A stretch of 64,000 nt of DNA from Vigna angularis (lineage: Eukaryota; Streptophyta; Magnoliopsida; Fabales; Fabaceae), in contig NC_068975.1 of the NCBI RefSeq assembly GCF_016808095.1, positions 3,713,501 through 3,777,500 of the forward strand, read 5' to 3'. Below the pieces are notes generated by a model. The model searched no databases. It saw nothing but the letters and a program-made list of their open reading frames with translations, and was not told where the DNA came from. Every line of letters starts with the position of its first letter. The stretch's first letter is position 1. The position numbers and the translations under genes were made by a program. Positions 1-13,530 of this stretch are shown in pieces.

Positions 1-1050
1 AGTAAATGCACTTTTCTGATTAAAAGCATTTAAAACATTTGAACTTTTAATTCACGCATGGTTTCCATTTAATGGACAACAATGTTAAAACTTTTTAACA
101 CGCAACAGTAAAAGTTCTTTAGTGTGAGAACATGGGAACAACCATAAAGTTGCTTTTATGCTTTAACAATCAAATTAAAACATTTATATGCACGGCTTTA
201 AGTGGTCTTTGCTATAAGAACAATGCCGCAAACCAATAAAGTTATTTTAGTGAATTAAAATTCACGTAACAAAGCAAATTGAAATCTAGGAATAAAAGTT
301 TTCAATTCACGTAACAGAGAAGTTACTTTGGCTTCTTGAATGAATGAAAATTCACGTTCCAAGGAATTTAATTTTCTTTCATCAATAGACCAATTAAAAA
401 CAAAAAAAAACCGTATGGCTTCCGAGATTCACACAGTACAGCGAATTTAATTCTTTCATGCCAACAAATATAAAATCCCTAAATTTTATAATTCAAAAAA
501 TTAGGGTTTTAAAATTTGGGAATATTACCATTTAAGGAGAATCATAAAATTGAGAACCTGCTCTGATACCACTTGTAAGCAAATCTTTAATTTTCAATTA
601 AATGAAAATAACACACAGGATCTTGAATTTTCATGATACTCACAATTCCCACAATACACAGTAAAAGAGAACTAACCTGGATCCATTGTGCACTTCTTCC
701 TGTCTCTTCCTGTCAAATGTTCTCTCCCCTCTTACTCCTCTTTAATGCCTTCTGGATGATATAGAAGTTGTAGGATGGTTTTCTCTGTCAGTTTCTCTTC
801 TTTCCTGAGAACGTTACGTTCTCTATATCTCTTCAAAAACTTAATGTATCAACCGAAGTAAAACTTTTTCCTCTTTTATGATATTTTAATTAACTTTAAT
901 AACCAAAAATGCCCTTTTAGAGTGAGAAGAGAGGGATTAACTTTAATAACTCTAAAATAATCCCAATAACTTTAATACTTTAATATTCTAATAATCATCA
1001 CATTAGAATCCTTACATTAAAGTTATACTTTAAATTACATGAACCAATGT
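1..1050 (-). mobile_element. Copia-type LTR retroelement remnant, non-coding
   Basis: On the minus strand the string TGGTATCAGAGC (560-571) matches the initiator-methionine tRNA primer-binding site used by many plant Ty1/copia elements. Just to its right, the plus strand reads TGTAAGCAAATC from 574, the expected LTR edge (minus-strand LTR ends ...TTACA). The LTR would run right from 574; its far edge is not clear and is put near 1050 only because the character changes there. To the left (1-559) is internal DNA with no gag or pol, but with several short copies of a motif like AATTCACGTAAC. The piece is truncated by the window edge. It could be a TRIM/LARD-type non-autonomous element; the lineage cannot be assigned. 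Confidence 0.5.
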
Positions 1051-1703
1051 AAATTATTAATATAATTTAACACAAACTTTCTTTTACAAGCCGATTTTTT
1101 TGGAATTGAGTTACATTTAAATGAACTTTTCTAGAGTAGCCTTTATCATCATGGATTATTTGGAAAATGTACAACAATGTTATATAATTCAATATGCTTA
1201 TTGTGGATAAAAATTGTACTGTGGCAGGTAATTTTTCTAAGGGATACATGGCAAATGACAAAATAATTTTGTACTTTAATGCATTTCAACCTCAAAATTC
1301 ATCCGACAAAACATATAACTATTAATGAAGGCTATCAATAGTGGGAATGATCAAATGCAATATAAATGGTGTAGCAATAGGAACACTCGGACCAACTACT
1401 TATGCAGGCATCTATACATATGAGGATTTTCGACCTTTATTCGCAATGCTCTGGCAATTAGAACCATTTTAGTAGAACCTTGGGCCACTAACTCATTTTA
1501 GTAATTAAGGTTTTTTTTTTTAATTTGAACGTCGTACCTTTGAAATGAAAATATCTACTTAATATATTTTTTGTTTAAAACAGTTTTAGAAATCTTTCAG
1601 TTCTAGAAATAATTTTTTATTTTAAAAATTAGTAATTATTTAAATTTAAGAAATTAATATTAAGATATGGTAAATATTTGATAATTAATATTATATTACA
1701 TTT

Positions 1704-1708
<5 letters not shown>
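1050..1708. other. AT-rich intergenic stretch, nothing recognised
   Basis: No coding, RNA or terminal-repeat signal was found here. The only open frame (64 codons, minus, 1067-1261) has AT-rich composition and no recognisable motif. Confidence 0.5.

Positions 1709-1772
<64 letters not shown>
1709..1772. repeat. (TA)n microsatellite, about 32 units
   Basis: Uninterrupted TA dinucleotides over about 64 bp. A simple repeat likely to vary in length between individuals. Confidence 0.95.
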
Positions 1773-1774
<2 letters not shown>

Positions 1775-1858
1775 AGTATACACATAAAATAAAGTTTTTT
1801 CATATATAATATCTCTTATATCTCTCATATCTTCAAAAACACAAAAAGTTTTCATAAA

Positions 1859-2313
1859 TGGTATCAAGAGTCCTTGTTCTTACAAAATATATAAAATGAG
1901 AGAATAATGATGATAAGTTGCCAAAAAAATCTCATCATAACTCAAATCAAAATGCAAACAGAAAAAAAAGACAAATAAGGCAAAATACATGTCTGTTAGC
2001 GTTCGACAAATGAACATTACTAGGAACATGACTCTAAAGACATCCAGAAAAATTTGAGAATATTTGAAATGAGAATACGAAGGAAAAAAGAATATTCAAG
2101 AAAATTTTAAACATGTTAAGGAAGTTTGAGATGTGTGAGATAATTAAAGAATACTCAAATAAATTGTTGGGAAGAGTTTCCAGATTCATTGAGAAAATTT
2201 TGGCAAGAGTGTTGAAAAGATATAAAAGATCTATTGTTTTCTTAGAAAAAACAAAAGGTTTGTCTTCAAATTTGACAAAGGTGATACATGCATTAATTAT
2301 TAAGACAAGATAA
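1859..2313 (+). pseudogene. Copia retrotransposon remnant: primer site plus gag fragment
   Basis: A primer-binding-site-like string, TGGTATCAAGAGTC, starts at 1859, one base off the usual TGGTATCAGAG pattern. Downstream, the frame 2113-2313 (66 codons) has the signature of the middle of a Ty1/copia gag (UBN2 type): a KEYSNKLL-like segment, then EKILARVLKRYKRSI, then a KGLSSNLTKVIHAL segment, which parallels the family pattern of 'EKIL..LP.RYE..I..LE..KDLS...L.EL..AL'. The N-terminal part is lost to frame breaks and no zinc knuckle, protease or pol follows. Old, inactive copy. Confidence 0.6.
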
Positions 2314-2379
2314 ATTAAGAAAACTTTATTTTGAAGTTTAACAAAAGCATTTAACGAAATAGTGTTTGATTATATTGTC

Positions 2380-3110
2380 TAGTATAAGTCTGATAAACGT
2401 TGCATGCATAAAATATATCCTAAACGTTGAATGTTTGATAAGTTGTCGTTGAAGCTATCAAATTAATACTACTTTTCAAGGCAACTTCATTATTTCCAAG
2501 TAGTATCTAATAAAGTAGATAGGGCTAAAGTAACCCTGAGTCGTCTCCCAATGAATACAGAATTGTCTTTCAATATTTTATCTTATGAATGCAATGCAAT
2601 GCTCAAGAATAAAAGTAATGTTTGGAGAATGTTTAAAGAACAAATAAGAAACTTAAAAACAATTATGATGAAATAGACTAATTCCACTGTTTTTCCAAGA
2701 TAGATTCATCATCGGTTATTCACAGATAATTGTTCAATTGATTATTATTTAAGTTTCAAATTAATTAAAGTACATTCTTAATTAATTTGAGGGCGATCAT
2801 GCAATTAACCAAAGTAAATTCTCAATCAAATGCAAAACTTTTCTAGATTATTCACAATAAATTCAACCAAAGTACATTCTCAATCAAATTCTATTGTGTT
2901 TAATCATGTATATTCTTAAATCTCCTAACCAAGTTAAAAGCTAATCAATCAAAGTAAATTCTCAATTGATTATAGTTGAAATTATTACTACCAATCAAAG
3001 TACATTCTCAATTGATAGTAAAACCATTTAATCATATGAAAGTTCCTAAATTAAATCAAAGTAGAGTCTCAATTAAACCTAGAAACCTTAGAACTCATAT
3101 AATCAATATG
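2380..3110. repeat. Dispersed repeat with short internal repeats, probably LTR-derived
   Basis: Contains at least five imperfect copies of a motif like AATCAAAGTACATTCTCAATT (2760-3080), and the phrase GAGTCGTCTCCCAATGAAT near 2538, which I recall from long LTR/untranslated parts of legume retroelements. No coding potential and no clear boundaries or target-site duplication. Confidence 0.35.
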
Positions 3111-3338
3111 CATGTAGATTCAAACACATTATGATACAATAAATCTCTATATAATTTAAAATGTCTACAATATTTAATAATGATATCTCTTTTAAATATC
3201 TAAACCCACGAAAATTAGATCTCCTATTTTCCCGGATCTTATACATAATTAAGTTTATGCTGAAGGTGCTTCCATGAACAGACCACCACATTTATTGGTG
3301 ATAATTATGCTCTCTAGAAATTGAGAATGTAAATTTTT

Positions 3339-3530
3339 ATGGGGCATGTTAACAAAGACATATGGGAAAATGTGGAAAATGGTCCTTTTATTTCAACCCA
3401 AATTGTTGATGGTATTGAAAAAGAAAAACCATACTTGTCTTGGACTACTGAGGAAAATAGAAGAGCCCAATTTGACAAGGCTATAAATATTATTTCTTCT
3501 ACTGTTGTGCTTGATGAATTCTACCCGATA
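3339..3530 (+). pseudogene. Copia gag fragment
   Basis: Open for 76 codons, but only about the first 60 look meaningful. They match the N-terminal part of copia gag polyproteins: a 'W..VENGP' segment, a 'LSWTTEENRRAQFDKAINII' segment, then 'LD..FY'. In the family this is the 'W..E......K.A...I...L' region that precedes the capsid core. After about 3525 the frame runs into an unrelated CGGATATCC/GCGGGTATTT-type repeat. A truncated leftover, with no LTR or pol nearby. Confidence 0.55.
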
Positions 3531-5071
3531 CCTGTTACACGCTCCATTATCCATCGGATATCCATTTAAAAAATATTTGCGGGTATTTTAAAATCCATAG
3601 ATACCATGGATACTTGCAAATATTAAAAAAAAATATTTTATAAATTCTTAAAATAAAATATAAATAAAATTACAAATAAAAAATAAAAAATATAATATAA
3701 GTTAAATTAAATATAAATTAAAATTTAATTTTAATTAAATTTAACCTAATAAATATAATTAATTTTAATTTTAATTAAATTTAACTTAATAAAATATTAA
3801 TTAGTTTAAATTTAAATTTTTGCAAGTAATGTATACTGCAAATATGGAAAACATGATATTCGCACCCAACCCATTTATAAGCAAATATTAAAATTCTCAT
3901 TACCCACCACTCATAGATAATAAATACAAGAGAATACCTACTATCAGTAGTAGATTTTATCTACGAATATATGTCGTACATGTTTTTTTTCCATCCCTAT
4001 CCCTATTCATACCCATAATCATTTTTTATGGTTTCAATATCAATTAATTATTTTTTATAAAAAAATGTAAAAAAACATAAAAAAAACATAATAATATTAA
4101 ATATTCAATATTAAAAAGACATATTCCCATATTCCTCAAATCTTTAGAAAGAAATTATAATGGTATAAATTTTAGCATTATACCAAATAAAAACTCAATA
4201 AAAGTGAAATAATTATATAAAATAATTTCATAATTAACATAAATAAAATTTCACAACTAAAACATCTATAAATTTTTTAAACATTAATGAAAAAAATTAA
4301 TAAAGTTAAAAAGTTTTTCTAAAAAAACTATAAAAAAATATTCATGTTTAAAAGTATTTCAAATCTCTCATTACTCGTCTCTTTTCTTATATATATATAT
4401 ATATCGACAAATATATTGAATGAAATTGCACAGAAAAAAAAAATAAGTATATGAAAAATTTTCGTGCAATTGTAGTGATAAAATTATATTTATGAAAAAA
4501 ATTTAAAATTTAAAAAAAATTAAAAACAATATTTTACATAATAAAAATAAACCGTAAAAAATATATTTAAAAAAGTAAACAAATAAAACGATTTGATACA
4601 TCATCGAATAAAATCACACAAAATTAAAAAATTATACTTAAGAATATAATAAAATAAAAAATATCTTGAAGAAGATTTGAGAAATTTTCAATTATTGAAA
4701 TAGTCAAAATCTTTGAAAGATAATCAAATTTGTTTTAACAAAACAAAAAGTTTTCATTTAAAAAAGGAATAAAAAAAATAAAAACAAAATAAATTTCTAT
4801 GTTACCTAATAAATGAAGGACTTATACTATTAACACTTGAAATTAAGAATCAATTTTTTTTATGTGAAAAATATAAACAATAAATAAAAATATTAAGAAT
4901 AAGTAAAAATAATGGAATGTAAGACTTAAAAAATTTATTTTGTTCATAATACCATTTGAACATAATGATAAAAGAAATATAATTGAGATTATGATAAGAA
5001 AAAAATATCTTAAAGATATATATAAATTTTGTAATATGAAATCAACTAAACAATTAAAAGAAAAGAGGAAA

Positions 5072-5113
<42 letters not shown>

Positions 5114-6500
5114 TAGCAAAGGAATAAGAAGTGAGATGAGTTGTGTATATATCCACCTATCCTATCCTCATACCAAAAAAAATAAAATATTATCTAATCC
5201 CTTCATATGAACTTAATCAATATGAAAATTCTATGTCAAAACGCAAATGAATTCGAACAATACCCATTTAAACGGATTTATTTGTCATACATAATTTTGC
5301 AATCTTCATTTATAAATAAGGAAATAGATACGCTAAAATAAAATATTATAATATAAAATATTTATGATCAATATTAATACAATTATAATAATGTTTTAAA
5401 ATTTTGAATTTATCTTTTATTTCTCATTTATATTTTTCTATAACAAATTTTATCACAAAATTAATATTACTAAACTAAAAGTTATTCACTCTTAAATTAT
5501 TTTTTAGTTTTTCTTCTCTCAAAATAATTAAAATTTAGTCTCAACATTTTAAATTTATTTTCTATCATTTGAATATTAATTTGTTTATTTTTTTAATTTT
5601 ATCTTTCTAATTTAAAAAAAACAAAACAAAAATCCTCTAAAAATTCGATTCAAGGAGAACTGAAATTCCGAAAAGAATTTCTGACCAAACATAGAAAATT
5701 AGTTAAATTTGGCTCCCCTTAAAGAAATATTAAAAAAATAAAAAATTAGTTTTTTAACAATATTTTTATAATTTATGGTGATTGGTCTATTTCAAATATA
5801 CATATTGTGAAAAAGTTGTTAAAAAAAAAGTTATTAACTTAGTTGTCCAAAGAAATAATATTCTATATTAAATCCATTCGAAGAACGTGTCTCAAAATAT
5901 ATTATTTAGGAAAGAATTTGACGACATTAATTATTCAAAATAATTTGAACTAAATATTACTATTAATATAATGGTTTGTAAAAAAGATGACTGAAAATTA
6001 AAAGATAAATTTAAAATTTTACAACACTATTATCATTGATCATAAATAACTTTTTTATTATACTTTTATTTTTCATGAAATCAATAATAACAAATTTAAT
6101 TTGGAAATTAAATTAAAAAAATCATAAATTATTCTTTATGTCAATCCTTTCACAAAGTAATTAAAATTCAAATCAAGTTTTTTAATTAATTATTTTAATT
6201 ATTTTTCCTCTCTCATTAAAAATAAAAAAAAGTAAATAGGTTGATTTGGAGAAATAATAGTCCAGTAAATCTATTTAAGAAAATTCTCTTTAAAAGAAAA
6301 TATTATGATGGGAAAAAAGTTATTGATTGTAAGTCTTAATTAAAATGCATTAATGCTATTTTTTCTTCTCTCATATATGCCCAAGCGGCATAGTTGATTC
6401 TTTGACAGAAAACAGCACAAACAAAGTTTTGAAACTGCTTTCTTCCATCGTACCAATTCAATCAATAATCTTGCGTCATATTTACAAAACTCAAATTCCA
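3525..6500. other. AT-rich intergenic DNA with short repeats
   Basis: Very AT-rich. The stretches 3525-3620 and 3830-4020 share words such as GGATATCC, GCGGGTATTTT and TACCCAT in opposing orientation, so they may be the ends of an old non-autonomous DNA element. A (TA)n run lies at 5077-5112 and a shorter one at 4388-4404. No open frame with recognisable content. The last 100-200 bp would include the TBL promoter. Confidence 0.5.
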
Positions 6501-6528
6501 AACATCACCATCCTCCATCGATATTCAT

Positions 6529-6536
6529 TATAAATA
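6529..6536 (+). promoter_or_regulatory. TATA box of the TBL gene
   Basis: TATAAATA, 39 bp before the ATG at 6575. With usual plant spacing, transcription would start near 6560, leaving a very short leader; an upstream start without this box is possible. Confidence 0.5.
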
Positions 6537-6574
6537 CTCCTTCTGAGCACACCTTCAAGCACACTTCTTCTTCC

Positions 6575-9500
6575 ATGGGGTCGTCTTTCTCCATATCTGT
6601 TGTGCTGTTTCTTACCCTTCTCATTCAGATACATGGAAGTGGTATAAGATCTGCAGAGAATGGTTGCAACTTGTTCGAAGGAAGTTGGGTTTATGATGAT
6701 TCATACTCTCTCTATCATAGCTCAATGTGTCCCTTTATAGAGCCGGCATTTGATTGTGAAAAAAATGGCAGACCAGATAAGTTCTATCTCAACTATAGAT
6801 GGCAACCAACGGGGTGTAACATAACCAGGTACATGTCTTCATTCTTCTCTCTTTCTGTCTCTGGTTTTTCTCACTACTCATTCTGGTGGACATAGATTCA
6901 CCAGTGCATGTTTTTTGCTTCAGATTCATCGTTTTCTTTCATGTTTTTTCTGCTTCAAGAATTATGTCTTTTCAGTTAAATGATATGTTGACTTTTACAC
7001 TTCATCCACCATCATAGAGAGGAGTGCCACTTTCAAGTTTATATGTTCTTTTGCTGATAAAAACAACCCATCCATTTAAGAGAAATTCTTTCTCACATAT
7101 TCAATTAAAAGAATGTATATATTCAAACCAAAAGATAAGAGAAATTGTTAAACCTAGTATATTGATGAATACTGTAACAACAACATTAAATATTACTTAA
7201 ATTAAAATTTCTCAAATTATTTATATTATATATACATTTCAAACCGTTTTTCTTTTATTATTTATTAAACGCATTTGGGTATAATAAATGTTATAACTTT
7301 ATGAAAATTTTATAGTTGGATATTTTAAAAGGTTTAATTAATAATTTTGTCATATATTTCTTTTTTATTCAATTAATATTTGTGAAATACATTTAAGTCA
7401 AATTGACGTTAATAATTTCCTTTTAAAAATATTATATGTTAAAATTTGGACCTTCTTTTATATTGAAATTCTCTATTTCCATTTTTCATCATTTTTTGGA
7501 ATCAATTATATTAACAAGTACGGCAAATCAATTAAGTATAGTGTGTGTGTGAGTGAGAATAAATTATATATATATATATATATATGCATATACACAAGTG
7601 TATTTTATTATAATTAATTGTTAATATTTATTAAGAAATAAAAAATATATTAAAAATAGATGTATTAATATTTTTGAGTAAAGGTACAGAGGAATGAGAG
7701 AAGAATAGAGGCATACTACTTAATATTAATCATAAGAATTATAATAAATAACATTACTTTTAGTAATTACAGAATTAATGTATTCTACATAAGAAAGTTA
7801 GAAAGTAATAGGAACTCTCTATTAGAGAAAGAGAAAAATAAAATTATTTAATAAATAAATTACACTGATCAGAGAGAAAATAGGGGTTATTTCCAATATT
7901 TTGTTTCACAGTTTTTAATAATAATTTTACTTTCCATCTCTTTGTATCATAAAGTTAGATTAGAATTTTCTGTTTTAGTTTTAAATGGAAGAAGACAATA
8001 GAGAAATACAAGAGTCCTCAGTAGCCAGTAAGTTTTTTTCTCTGGTGAGGTTCAAGCGTAGATAAAATAACAAGTATTAATTAAAATATCAAGTTAATTT
8101 TTTTTATTAAATATCTTTACATTTCACAAGTAATAGTGATATTGGTTCAAAACTAAAAGGTGTCAATTTTTTTATATTCCACCCTCTAAAGTGCACTTAG
8201 AATGTCTGGAAAATGTTTAGCACATAATTCCCCCAGATTTCTCTTCTTTTGAAACTTGACTGTTTATTGTGAAACTGTGTGATTTTTCCTTAATAATTTC
8301 TGAATGAATGATCTCTATTAGGGTCACTTGTACTTGCTTTCTTCATTACAATTCATATTTTGTTGGTAATTTTGACCTATAACAAAGCTTTCTTGTTACT
8401 AAACTTTTTGCTATGTTAGAACCAGAAAACAATTACAGTCACAAGAGAAAAATTATAGAAATTTTCATTTTTTGGCATGTATATATAGATAGAAAACCTC
8501 TGGACATTGAATTACAAGGGAAATTAGAAAATTAGGGTAGTATCTTTAACCAGTACTCTTTCTTTAAGTAATGAAATTCCCTTTGTTTATGGAAATATAT
8601 GAAGAGTACAGATTAACAACTAATTCATATAAGTGAACCTTATATTGGTAAAAGACCTTTGTCAAATACTGACTTTATGATGCAAAAATAAAAATCAAGA
8701 ACAATGAAATTAAAATCAGATGGTTGTTATCTCAAAAAACACTATGTGAGAACTTAAAAGGAAAATATTTGAACCATGAAAGGACCTTTTACTTGTTTTT
8801 TATGACAAATGCAGAGCTAGTGATACGTGGTAGCAAATCACATTTACAAGTAAGCTGTATGACTCAGTTTTGTTTGTGATTTTAGAAATCTTGAACAAGA
8901 TTTTAGCCTTCTAAATATAAGTTCAATTTGGACAAATTTCCATTTCATTGCTACCATTTCATAAATACTTTTATTGATTTAAAATGTTTCTTATTAAAAA
9001 ATGAGAAGGGAAGAAAAAAAAACAATATACTAAACCAATGGTTAGTGTTATTCATGTCAGAAGCAGCCATCTCCAGTCATTAAACTGTTCAGATTTTTCT
9101 TCTAAACCATTATTCATATCTGATCCATTAAGGAATAATAGTATATTATGTTTCTGATTTCTGATACTTTAACCAACAGAACAGTTGCTTCTATCTTTAA
9201 TTTATATCATCTAATCTTTCATTATGTAAAACATGACTGTCACAATTTCTTTTTATTTTGTATCCTTTAACTTGTTTTTTTCTTTTTATGTTTGAAATTT
9301 TAGAAGACTCCAATTGTTTTTGGTTTTATATATCCTTTCTTATCGATAAAAGAAAAATTAGGTAATAAGGTTGAAATTAGGTAATAAGGTTATATATACT
9401 TCATAAATTTAGTGCTTGAATCTCCTCCATTAAGAGAATGCTGCTGTGAGGTTGCTTTCAAACATTTTAGGTCGAAACAAAAATCATTTGAAACCCACTT

Positions 9501-11915
9501 ATCATCACTCTGAATGAAACTTGTTCTGCAGATTCAACGGTGAAGATTTCTTAACAAGACTGAGAGGGAAGAGTGTGATGTTTGTGGGTGACTCTTTGAG
9601 TTTGAATCAATGGCAGTCACTCACTTGCATGCTTCACGTAGCTCTGCCATCTGCTCCATACTCACTAGTCAGGAATGGTGGTGTCTCCATTTTCACCTTC
9701 ACGGTTAGATCACTTTTTATATATAACTTTTATCTCATGATTTTTTTTTCTCAACTCGTATTAAAAATATACTCATATTTTTATATATTAAAATTCTTTT
9801 CAATGTATTTTAAAACATTTAAATAAATATTTGTCAGTCTATTTTAAAAGCATAACTGAAAAACAACATAAAAATGATTGATTTAATTCTTTGGTGTGGT
9901 TTCTCCATCATTCAACAATGATGACATATGTTGTTAATTATTCAGATACATAACAGAAGAAAAAAAAAATAATAGTTGAAAACACACAGACATATAAAGA
10001 AGGAGAAAGAAACAAATTGTGTTTGAGTTATACTCATAATTTCTTTATAGCATAATTATATTAAATAGTTAAATATACTCTTACTTTTTATATTTGAATA
10101 AAACATTAAAATTTATTTTTATTCCAAATTTTATTACATTTTAGTTACTAATTTTAAAAATAAATAGATATAATCATTTTAATATAATATTATTAGTTTT
10201 TTAGATTTGTTAAATTAAAAAGCTGATATTTATTTTCTTTTAAAATTTATAGATTTCAATATGTCAAAATTTAAAACAAAAATAATTTTAATTTAATATC
10301 GAAATTTAAAGTTTAAAAACATATTTAATTCTTACATTTTTCCTCAATTAAAAAGAGAAGTAATACCTATTTATTGATTTAATAGGTACTGTGAAATAAT
10401 ATCTTCATGTGTGATTTGATACGGTTGAAGCAATCAGAATATATATTATTTTAGGTTTTCAATTTTTAAAATAAAAATTATATATATATGTATATAGTCT
10501 CTCAAATTAAGTAAAAAGGCACGTTTAATCATTAAATATTAAAGTTCAGACAATGATATTCAAAGTCATGTTTAGTTTCTAAATAATTAATTTGACGAAC
10601 TAAAATTTCATTTTAACTTTAAAAATATGAATGGGTAAGTTTATTAAAATTTTTATAACCAGAACCGGATTCATTTAACAGAGAATAAAAATAATTTAAT
10701 AATGGTTAGTCCCTTTTTAAATTTTTCCAACCGGATTCAGTTGGAAAAGGGCTCTGGCAAAGGTCTACTACATACATATTTCCTCATAATTCTTTCAACT
10801 TAATAATAAGCACAAAAAAATCGAAGATTAACCACAAATAATAAATTAACAATTGGTCATCAGTAAACAAATCAGTAAAAAATTTTAGGTTTTTGGTTCT
10901 GTTATTTAAAAAGATTTAAAAACACACAAGAGAACAACATAAAAAACACATACATGTGTGGTATATTGGTAAGTATTATTATACAAAAACATGTCTACAA
11001 CAGTGTCTGACATAGAGTTGATCAATGTAATTTTGAAACTTGAAACTGTTTATGTGGCAATCTAACTTCAAGTTGAATTCTTGGGTAATACCTCTCATAA
11101 CTTTAATAATGTATGAGATAATTTGCAGACCTATAATGTGAAGTTGATGTTCTCACGCAATGCATTTCTGGTGGACATTGTTGGAGAAAAAATTGGTCGA
11201 GTTCTAAAACTAGATTCAATTGGAGCTGGTCAAACGTGGAAAGGAGTAGATGTACTGATATTTGACTCTTGGCATTGGTGGCTTCACACAGGAAGAAAAC
11301 AACCGTATGAAAAACCACTCGAGCTTCTTTCACTATCTTCATCATCTTTATCACTTTCTCTCATAATTTTGCAGATGGGATTTCATTCAAGATGGGAATC
11401 AAACAGTTAGAGACATGGATCGATTGGTCGCTTATGAGAAAGCAATGAAAACATGGGCCAAATGGGTTGACGACAATGTTAACCCTGCACAAACAAGGGT
11501 TTTCTTCCAAGGGGTCTCTCCAGATCATGATAAGTAAGTTCTTCTGCCATTAAATTCATCTTTCAGAACATTACAAACCTTGTTTAACTTGTAATTTTTA
11601 TAATATTGTTGCAGTGCAGAAAAGTGGGGTGAACAAGCAGGACAGACATGTTTGAGGGAAAGTAGGCCAGTTTTGGGATCCAAGTATCCTGGAGGAGCAG
11701 TTCCAGCAGAGTTGAGCTTACAGAAAGTTATAAGATCCATGAAAAAGACAGTGGAATTGTTGGACCTTACTACACTTTCACAGCTGAGGAAAGATGGCCA
11801 CCCTTCTATTTATGGTAATGGAGGGCATAGGGGTTTGGATTGCAGCCATTGGTGTCTTCCTGGCGTTCCTGATACTTGGAATATTCTTCTCTATGCTGCT
11901 CTCATGCAAAAATGA
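6575..11915 (+). CDS. TRICHOME BIREFRINGENCE-LIKE (PMR5/GDSL-type) polysaccharide O-acetyltransferase
   Basis: Five exons join in frame to 353 residues: 6575-6828, 9532-9703, 11129-11304, 11375-11533, 11615-11915, all with GT/AG introns. Residues 1-22 form a hydrophobic signal sequence/anchor. Next comes the Cys-rich PMR5-N region ([11 protein letters not shown]..., with [10 protein letters not shown] and WQPTGCN), then the GDS motif (GDSLSLNQW, 104-112), and near the C-terminus the DxxH motif (DCSHWCLPG, 329-337), the paired signatures of the TBL/DUF231 acyl-esterase domain. Known members O-acetylate xylan, mannan, xyloglucan or pectin in the Golgi; which polymer this one uses cannot be read. 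Length is normal for the short TBLs (TBL36-45 group; subgroup inferred). Odd points: intron 1 is 2.7 kb and intron 2 is 1.4 kb. Polyadenylation-like AATAAA lies near 11951. No break seen. Confidence 0.93.
10065..10335. repeat. Possible MITE in TBL intron 2
   Basis: The left end reads GTTAAATATACTCTTAC. The right end, on the opposite strand, reads GTAAGAATTAAATATG. These are imperfect inverted ends around about 270 bp of AT-rich non-coding DNA. The ends resemble a short repeat I recall as common in legume introns. No clear target-site duplication. Confidence 0.35.
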
Positions 11916-13068
11916 CTTCCTATTCTTCGTTAAAACTAAAATGTCTTCCAGAATAAATATATTTACACAAATAAAATTACTTCAGCTTCCTTTGATTTTA
12001 AAATGGTATTATTAATTCGGATTTTAAGTTGATTCCTGTCACTATACAAACTTGGGCTAGTAGCTCTAATAAGGGAAACTATAAATATAAGTTAAATTAT
12101 TTAATTAATTAATTATGAAGCATATAAAAATTTAAAATACTTATAATTACGTGATAATTAAAAAATAGAAATGTGACATGAAAGAGTTCATAATTTACTT
12201 ATATCTGAATAAAATTGTAAATGGAAGTAAATTTTAATTCATTTTAATAGATAAATTTCTTTTAGTCCTAGCATTCACAACTTTAAGTACAAATTTATTT
12301 AATTTTTGAAAAAAAACATTTAATTCAGTTTAATTTGAATTCTTTTAATTTCTAATCAAATTAAGTTAATGAAAACATAAATTAATTTAATTTGAGTAAT
12401 TAAGTTTTAAAATAGGAATGTTATTCGATAGACTAAGATAGGCAAATTTAATTTCAAAAATTAGTAATTTGCACAATAATTATTTCAAAAATATGAAAAA
12501 GCCACCCGATGGTCATAAAAGGAATAACTCTACGCCACACCTGAATTTCACAAATAATCAAATTAAACACAAAATGTGCCTTAATTATTTGAATTATTAC
12601 AATGTATGTTAAAAGTATATTTTTTAATTAAGATAGGTTTATAAATAGATAAAAACTTCTACTTTTAACACTAAATTTCCAGTGTATTAGTTATTCTTTC
12701 CTTCTTTTAAACAATAGTTTTTTACATTACTTTTTATTACATTTATTTAAAAAACTAATTTCATTTATTTAGAAAAGTATTTCTAAACACAGGATTTTGA
12801 TATAAAAAATTAATTATTATTATAATATCTTAAACTACATTTGGACTACGAATATGTATCATGCAATTTTTGCAGGATTTCAGATTCTACCGATTAAATG
12901 AGAAATAAGTCAAACAAAAATATATTAAGAAGAGAAATGTTTCTGCAAAGAAACACAATATATGCTCAGAGTGCAGATCATATATTAGAAAAGGAACAAA
13001 CATAGAATTTGATTATTGATTCATGAATGTCTAATGACATTGTTATTCAGTTATACTTTCAAACCCCT
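11916..13068. other. Intergenic region between the convergent TBL and EC1 genes
   Basis: Holds the 3' ends of both genes (TBL on plus, EC1 on minus). AT-rich, with no further open frame that looks real and no terminal repeats. Confidence 0.6.
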
Positions 13069-13461
13069 TCAAGGATCTACTGATAATGGTGGTGGTGGTG
13101 GTGAATGAACAGCCTCATCACAATATCCCTCCAACACATCAGTTTCTTCAGAGGTAAACCCTAGAGAACCAACAATGTTAGGCCAGCAATCATGTCCAAT
13201 AACCCTAATAGCTTCACAGCAACTTCGCCCTAGGTAGGTCTCACCATTCAGAAAAAACGTTATGATTTCTCCACTACATGCTTGCATACGCCACAGTGAT
13301 TCCCAACAGTTCGAGGGTTCACCCTCCACCTTCAACCTAAGAGCAAGGCTTAGAGGGGTAGCTGGGTCGGAGAGTGCTCTAGAATCACCAACAGATGCAT
13401 TTAAGACCATTGCAGTAATCACAAGAACAGTCAGAACAAAGGGTATGCCAGACAAAGCCAT
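13069..13461 (-). CDS. Egg-cell-secreted EC1-type cysteine-rich peptide (prolamin-like)
   Basis: Single exon, 130 residues. Residues 1-22 are a signal peptide (hydrophobic LTVLVITAMVL), so the product is secreted. The mature part holds six cysteines (52, 62, 81, 82, 92, 114) in the ECA1/prolamin-like pattern: NCWESLW, then ITFFLNGE, then the CC pair, then DCWP and LGFTSEE. In Arabidopsis, EC1 proteins are released by the egg cell when sperm arrive and activate sperm for gamete fusion; this role is carried over by family. The C-terminal tail is proline-rich (five prolines, 121-125). Length and lack of introns fit the family. A TATA box lies about 70 bp upstream. Alternative: another prolamin-like secreted peptide of the same clan; the FFLNGE and LGFTSEE segments favour EC1. 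Confidence 0.9.
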   Translation of the reverse strand: MALSGIPFVLTVLVITAMVLNASVGDSRALSDPATPLSLALRLKVEGEPSNCWESLWRMQACSGEIITFFLNGETYLGRSCCEAIRVIGHDCWPNIVGSLGFTSEETDVLEGYCDEAVHSPPPPPLSVDP

Positions 13462-13530
13462 TAGCTTTAGCAGAAAACAAGGTGAGTTTTTTGCTTAGTG
13501 TGGATGGTTTTTGGAGAAAACTTGTGTGCG

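Noticed and set aside
13262..13498. 78-codon plus-strand frame over the EC1-type gene
   Set aside because: Shadow of the minus-strand gene, which has a signal peptide and the full cysteine pattern.
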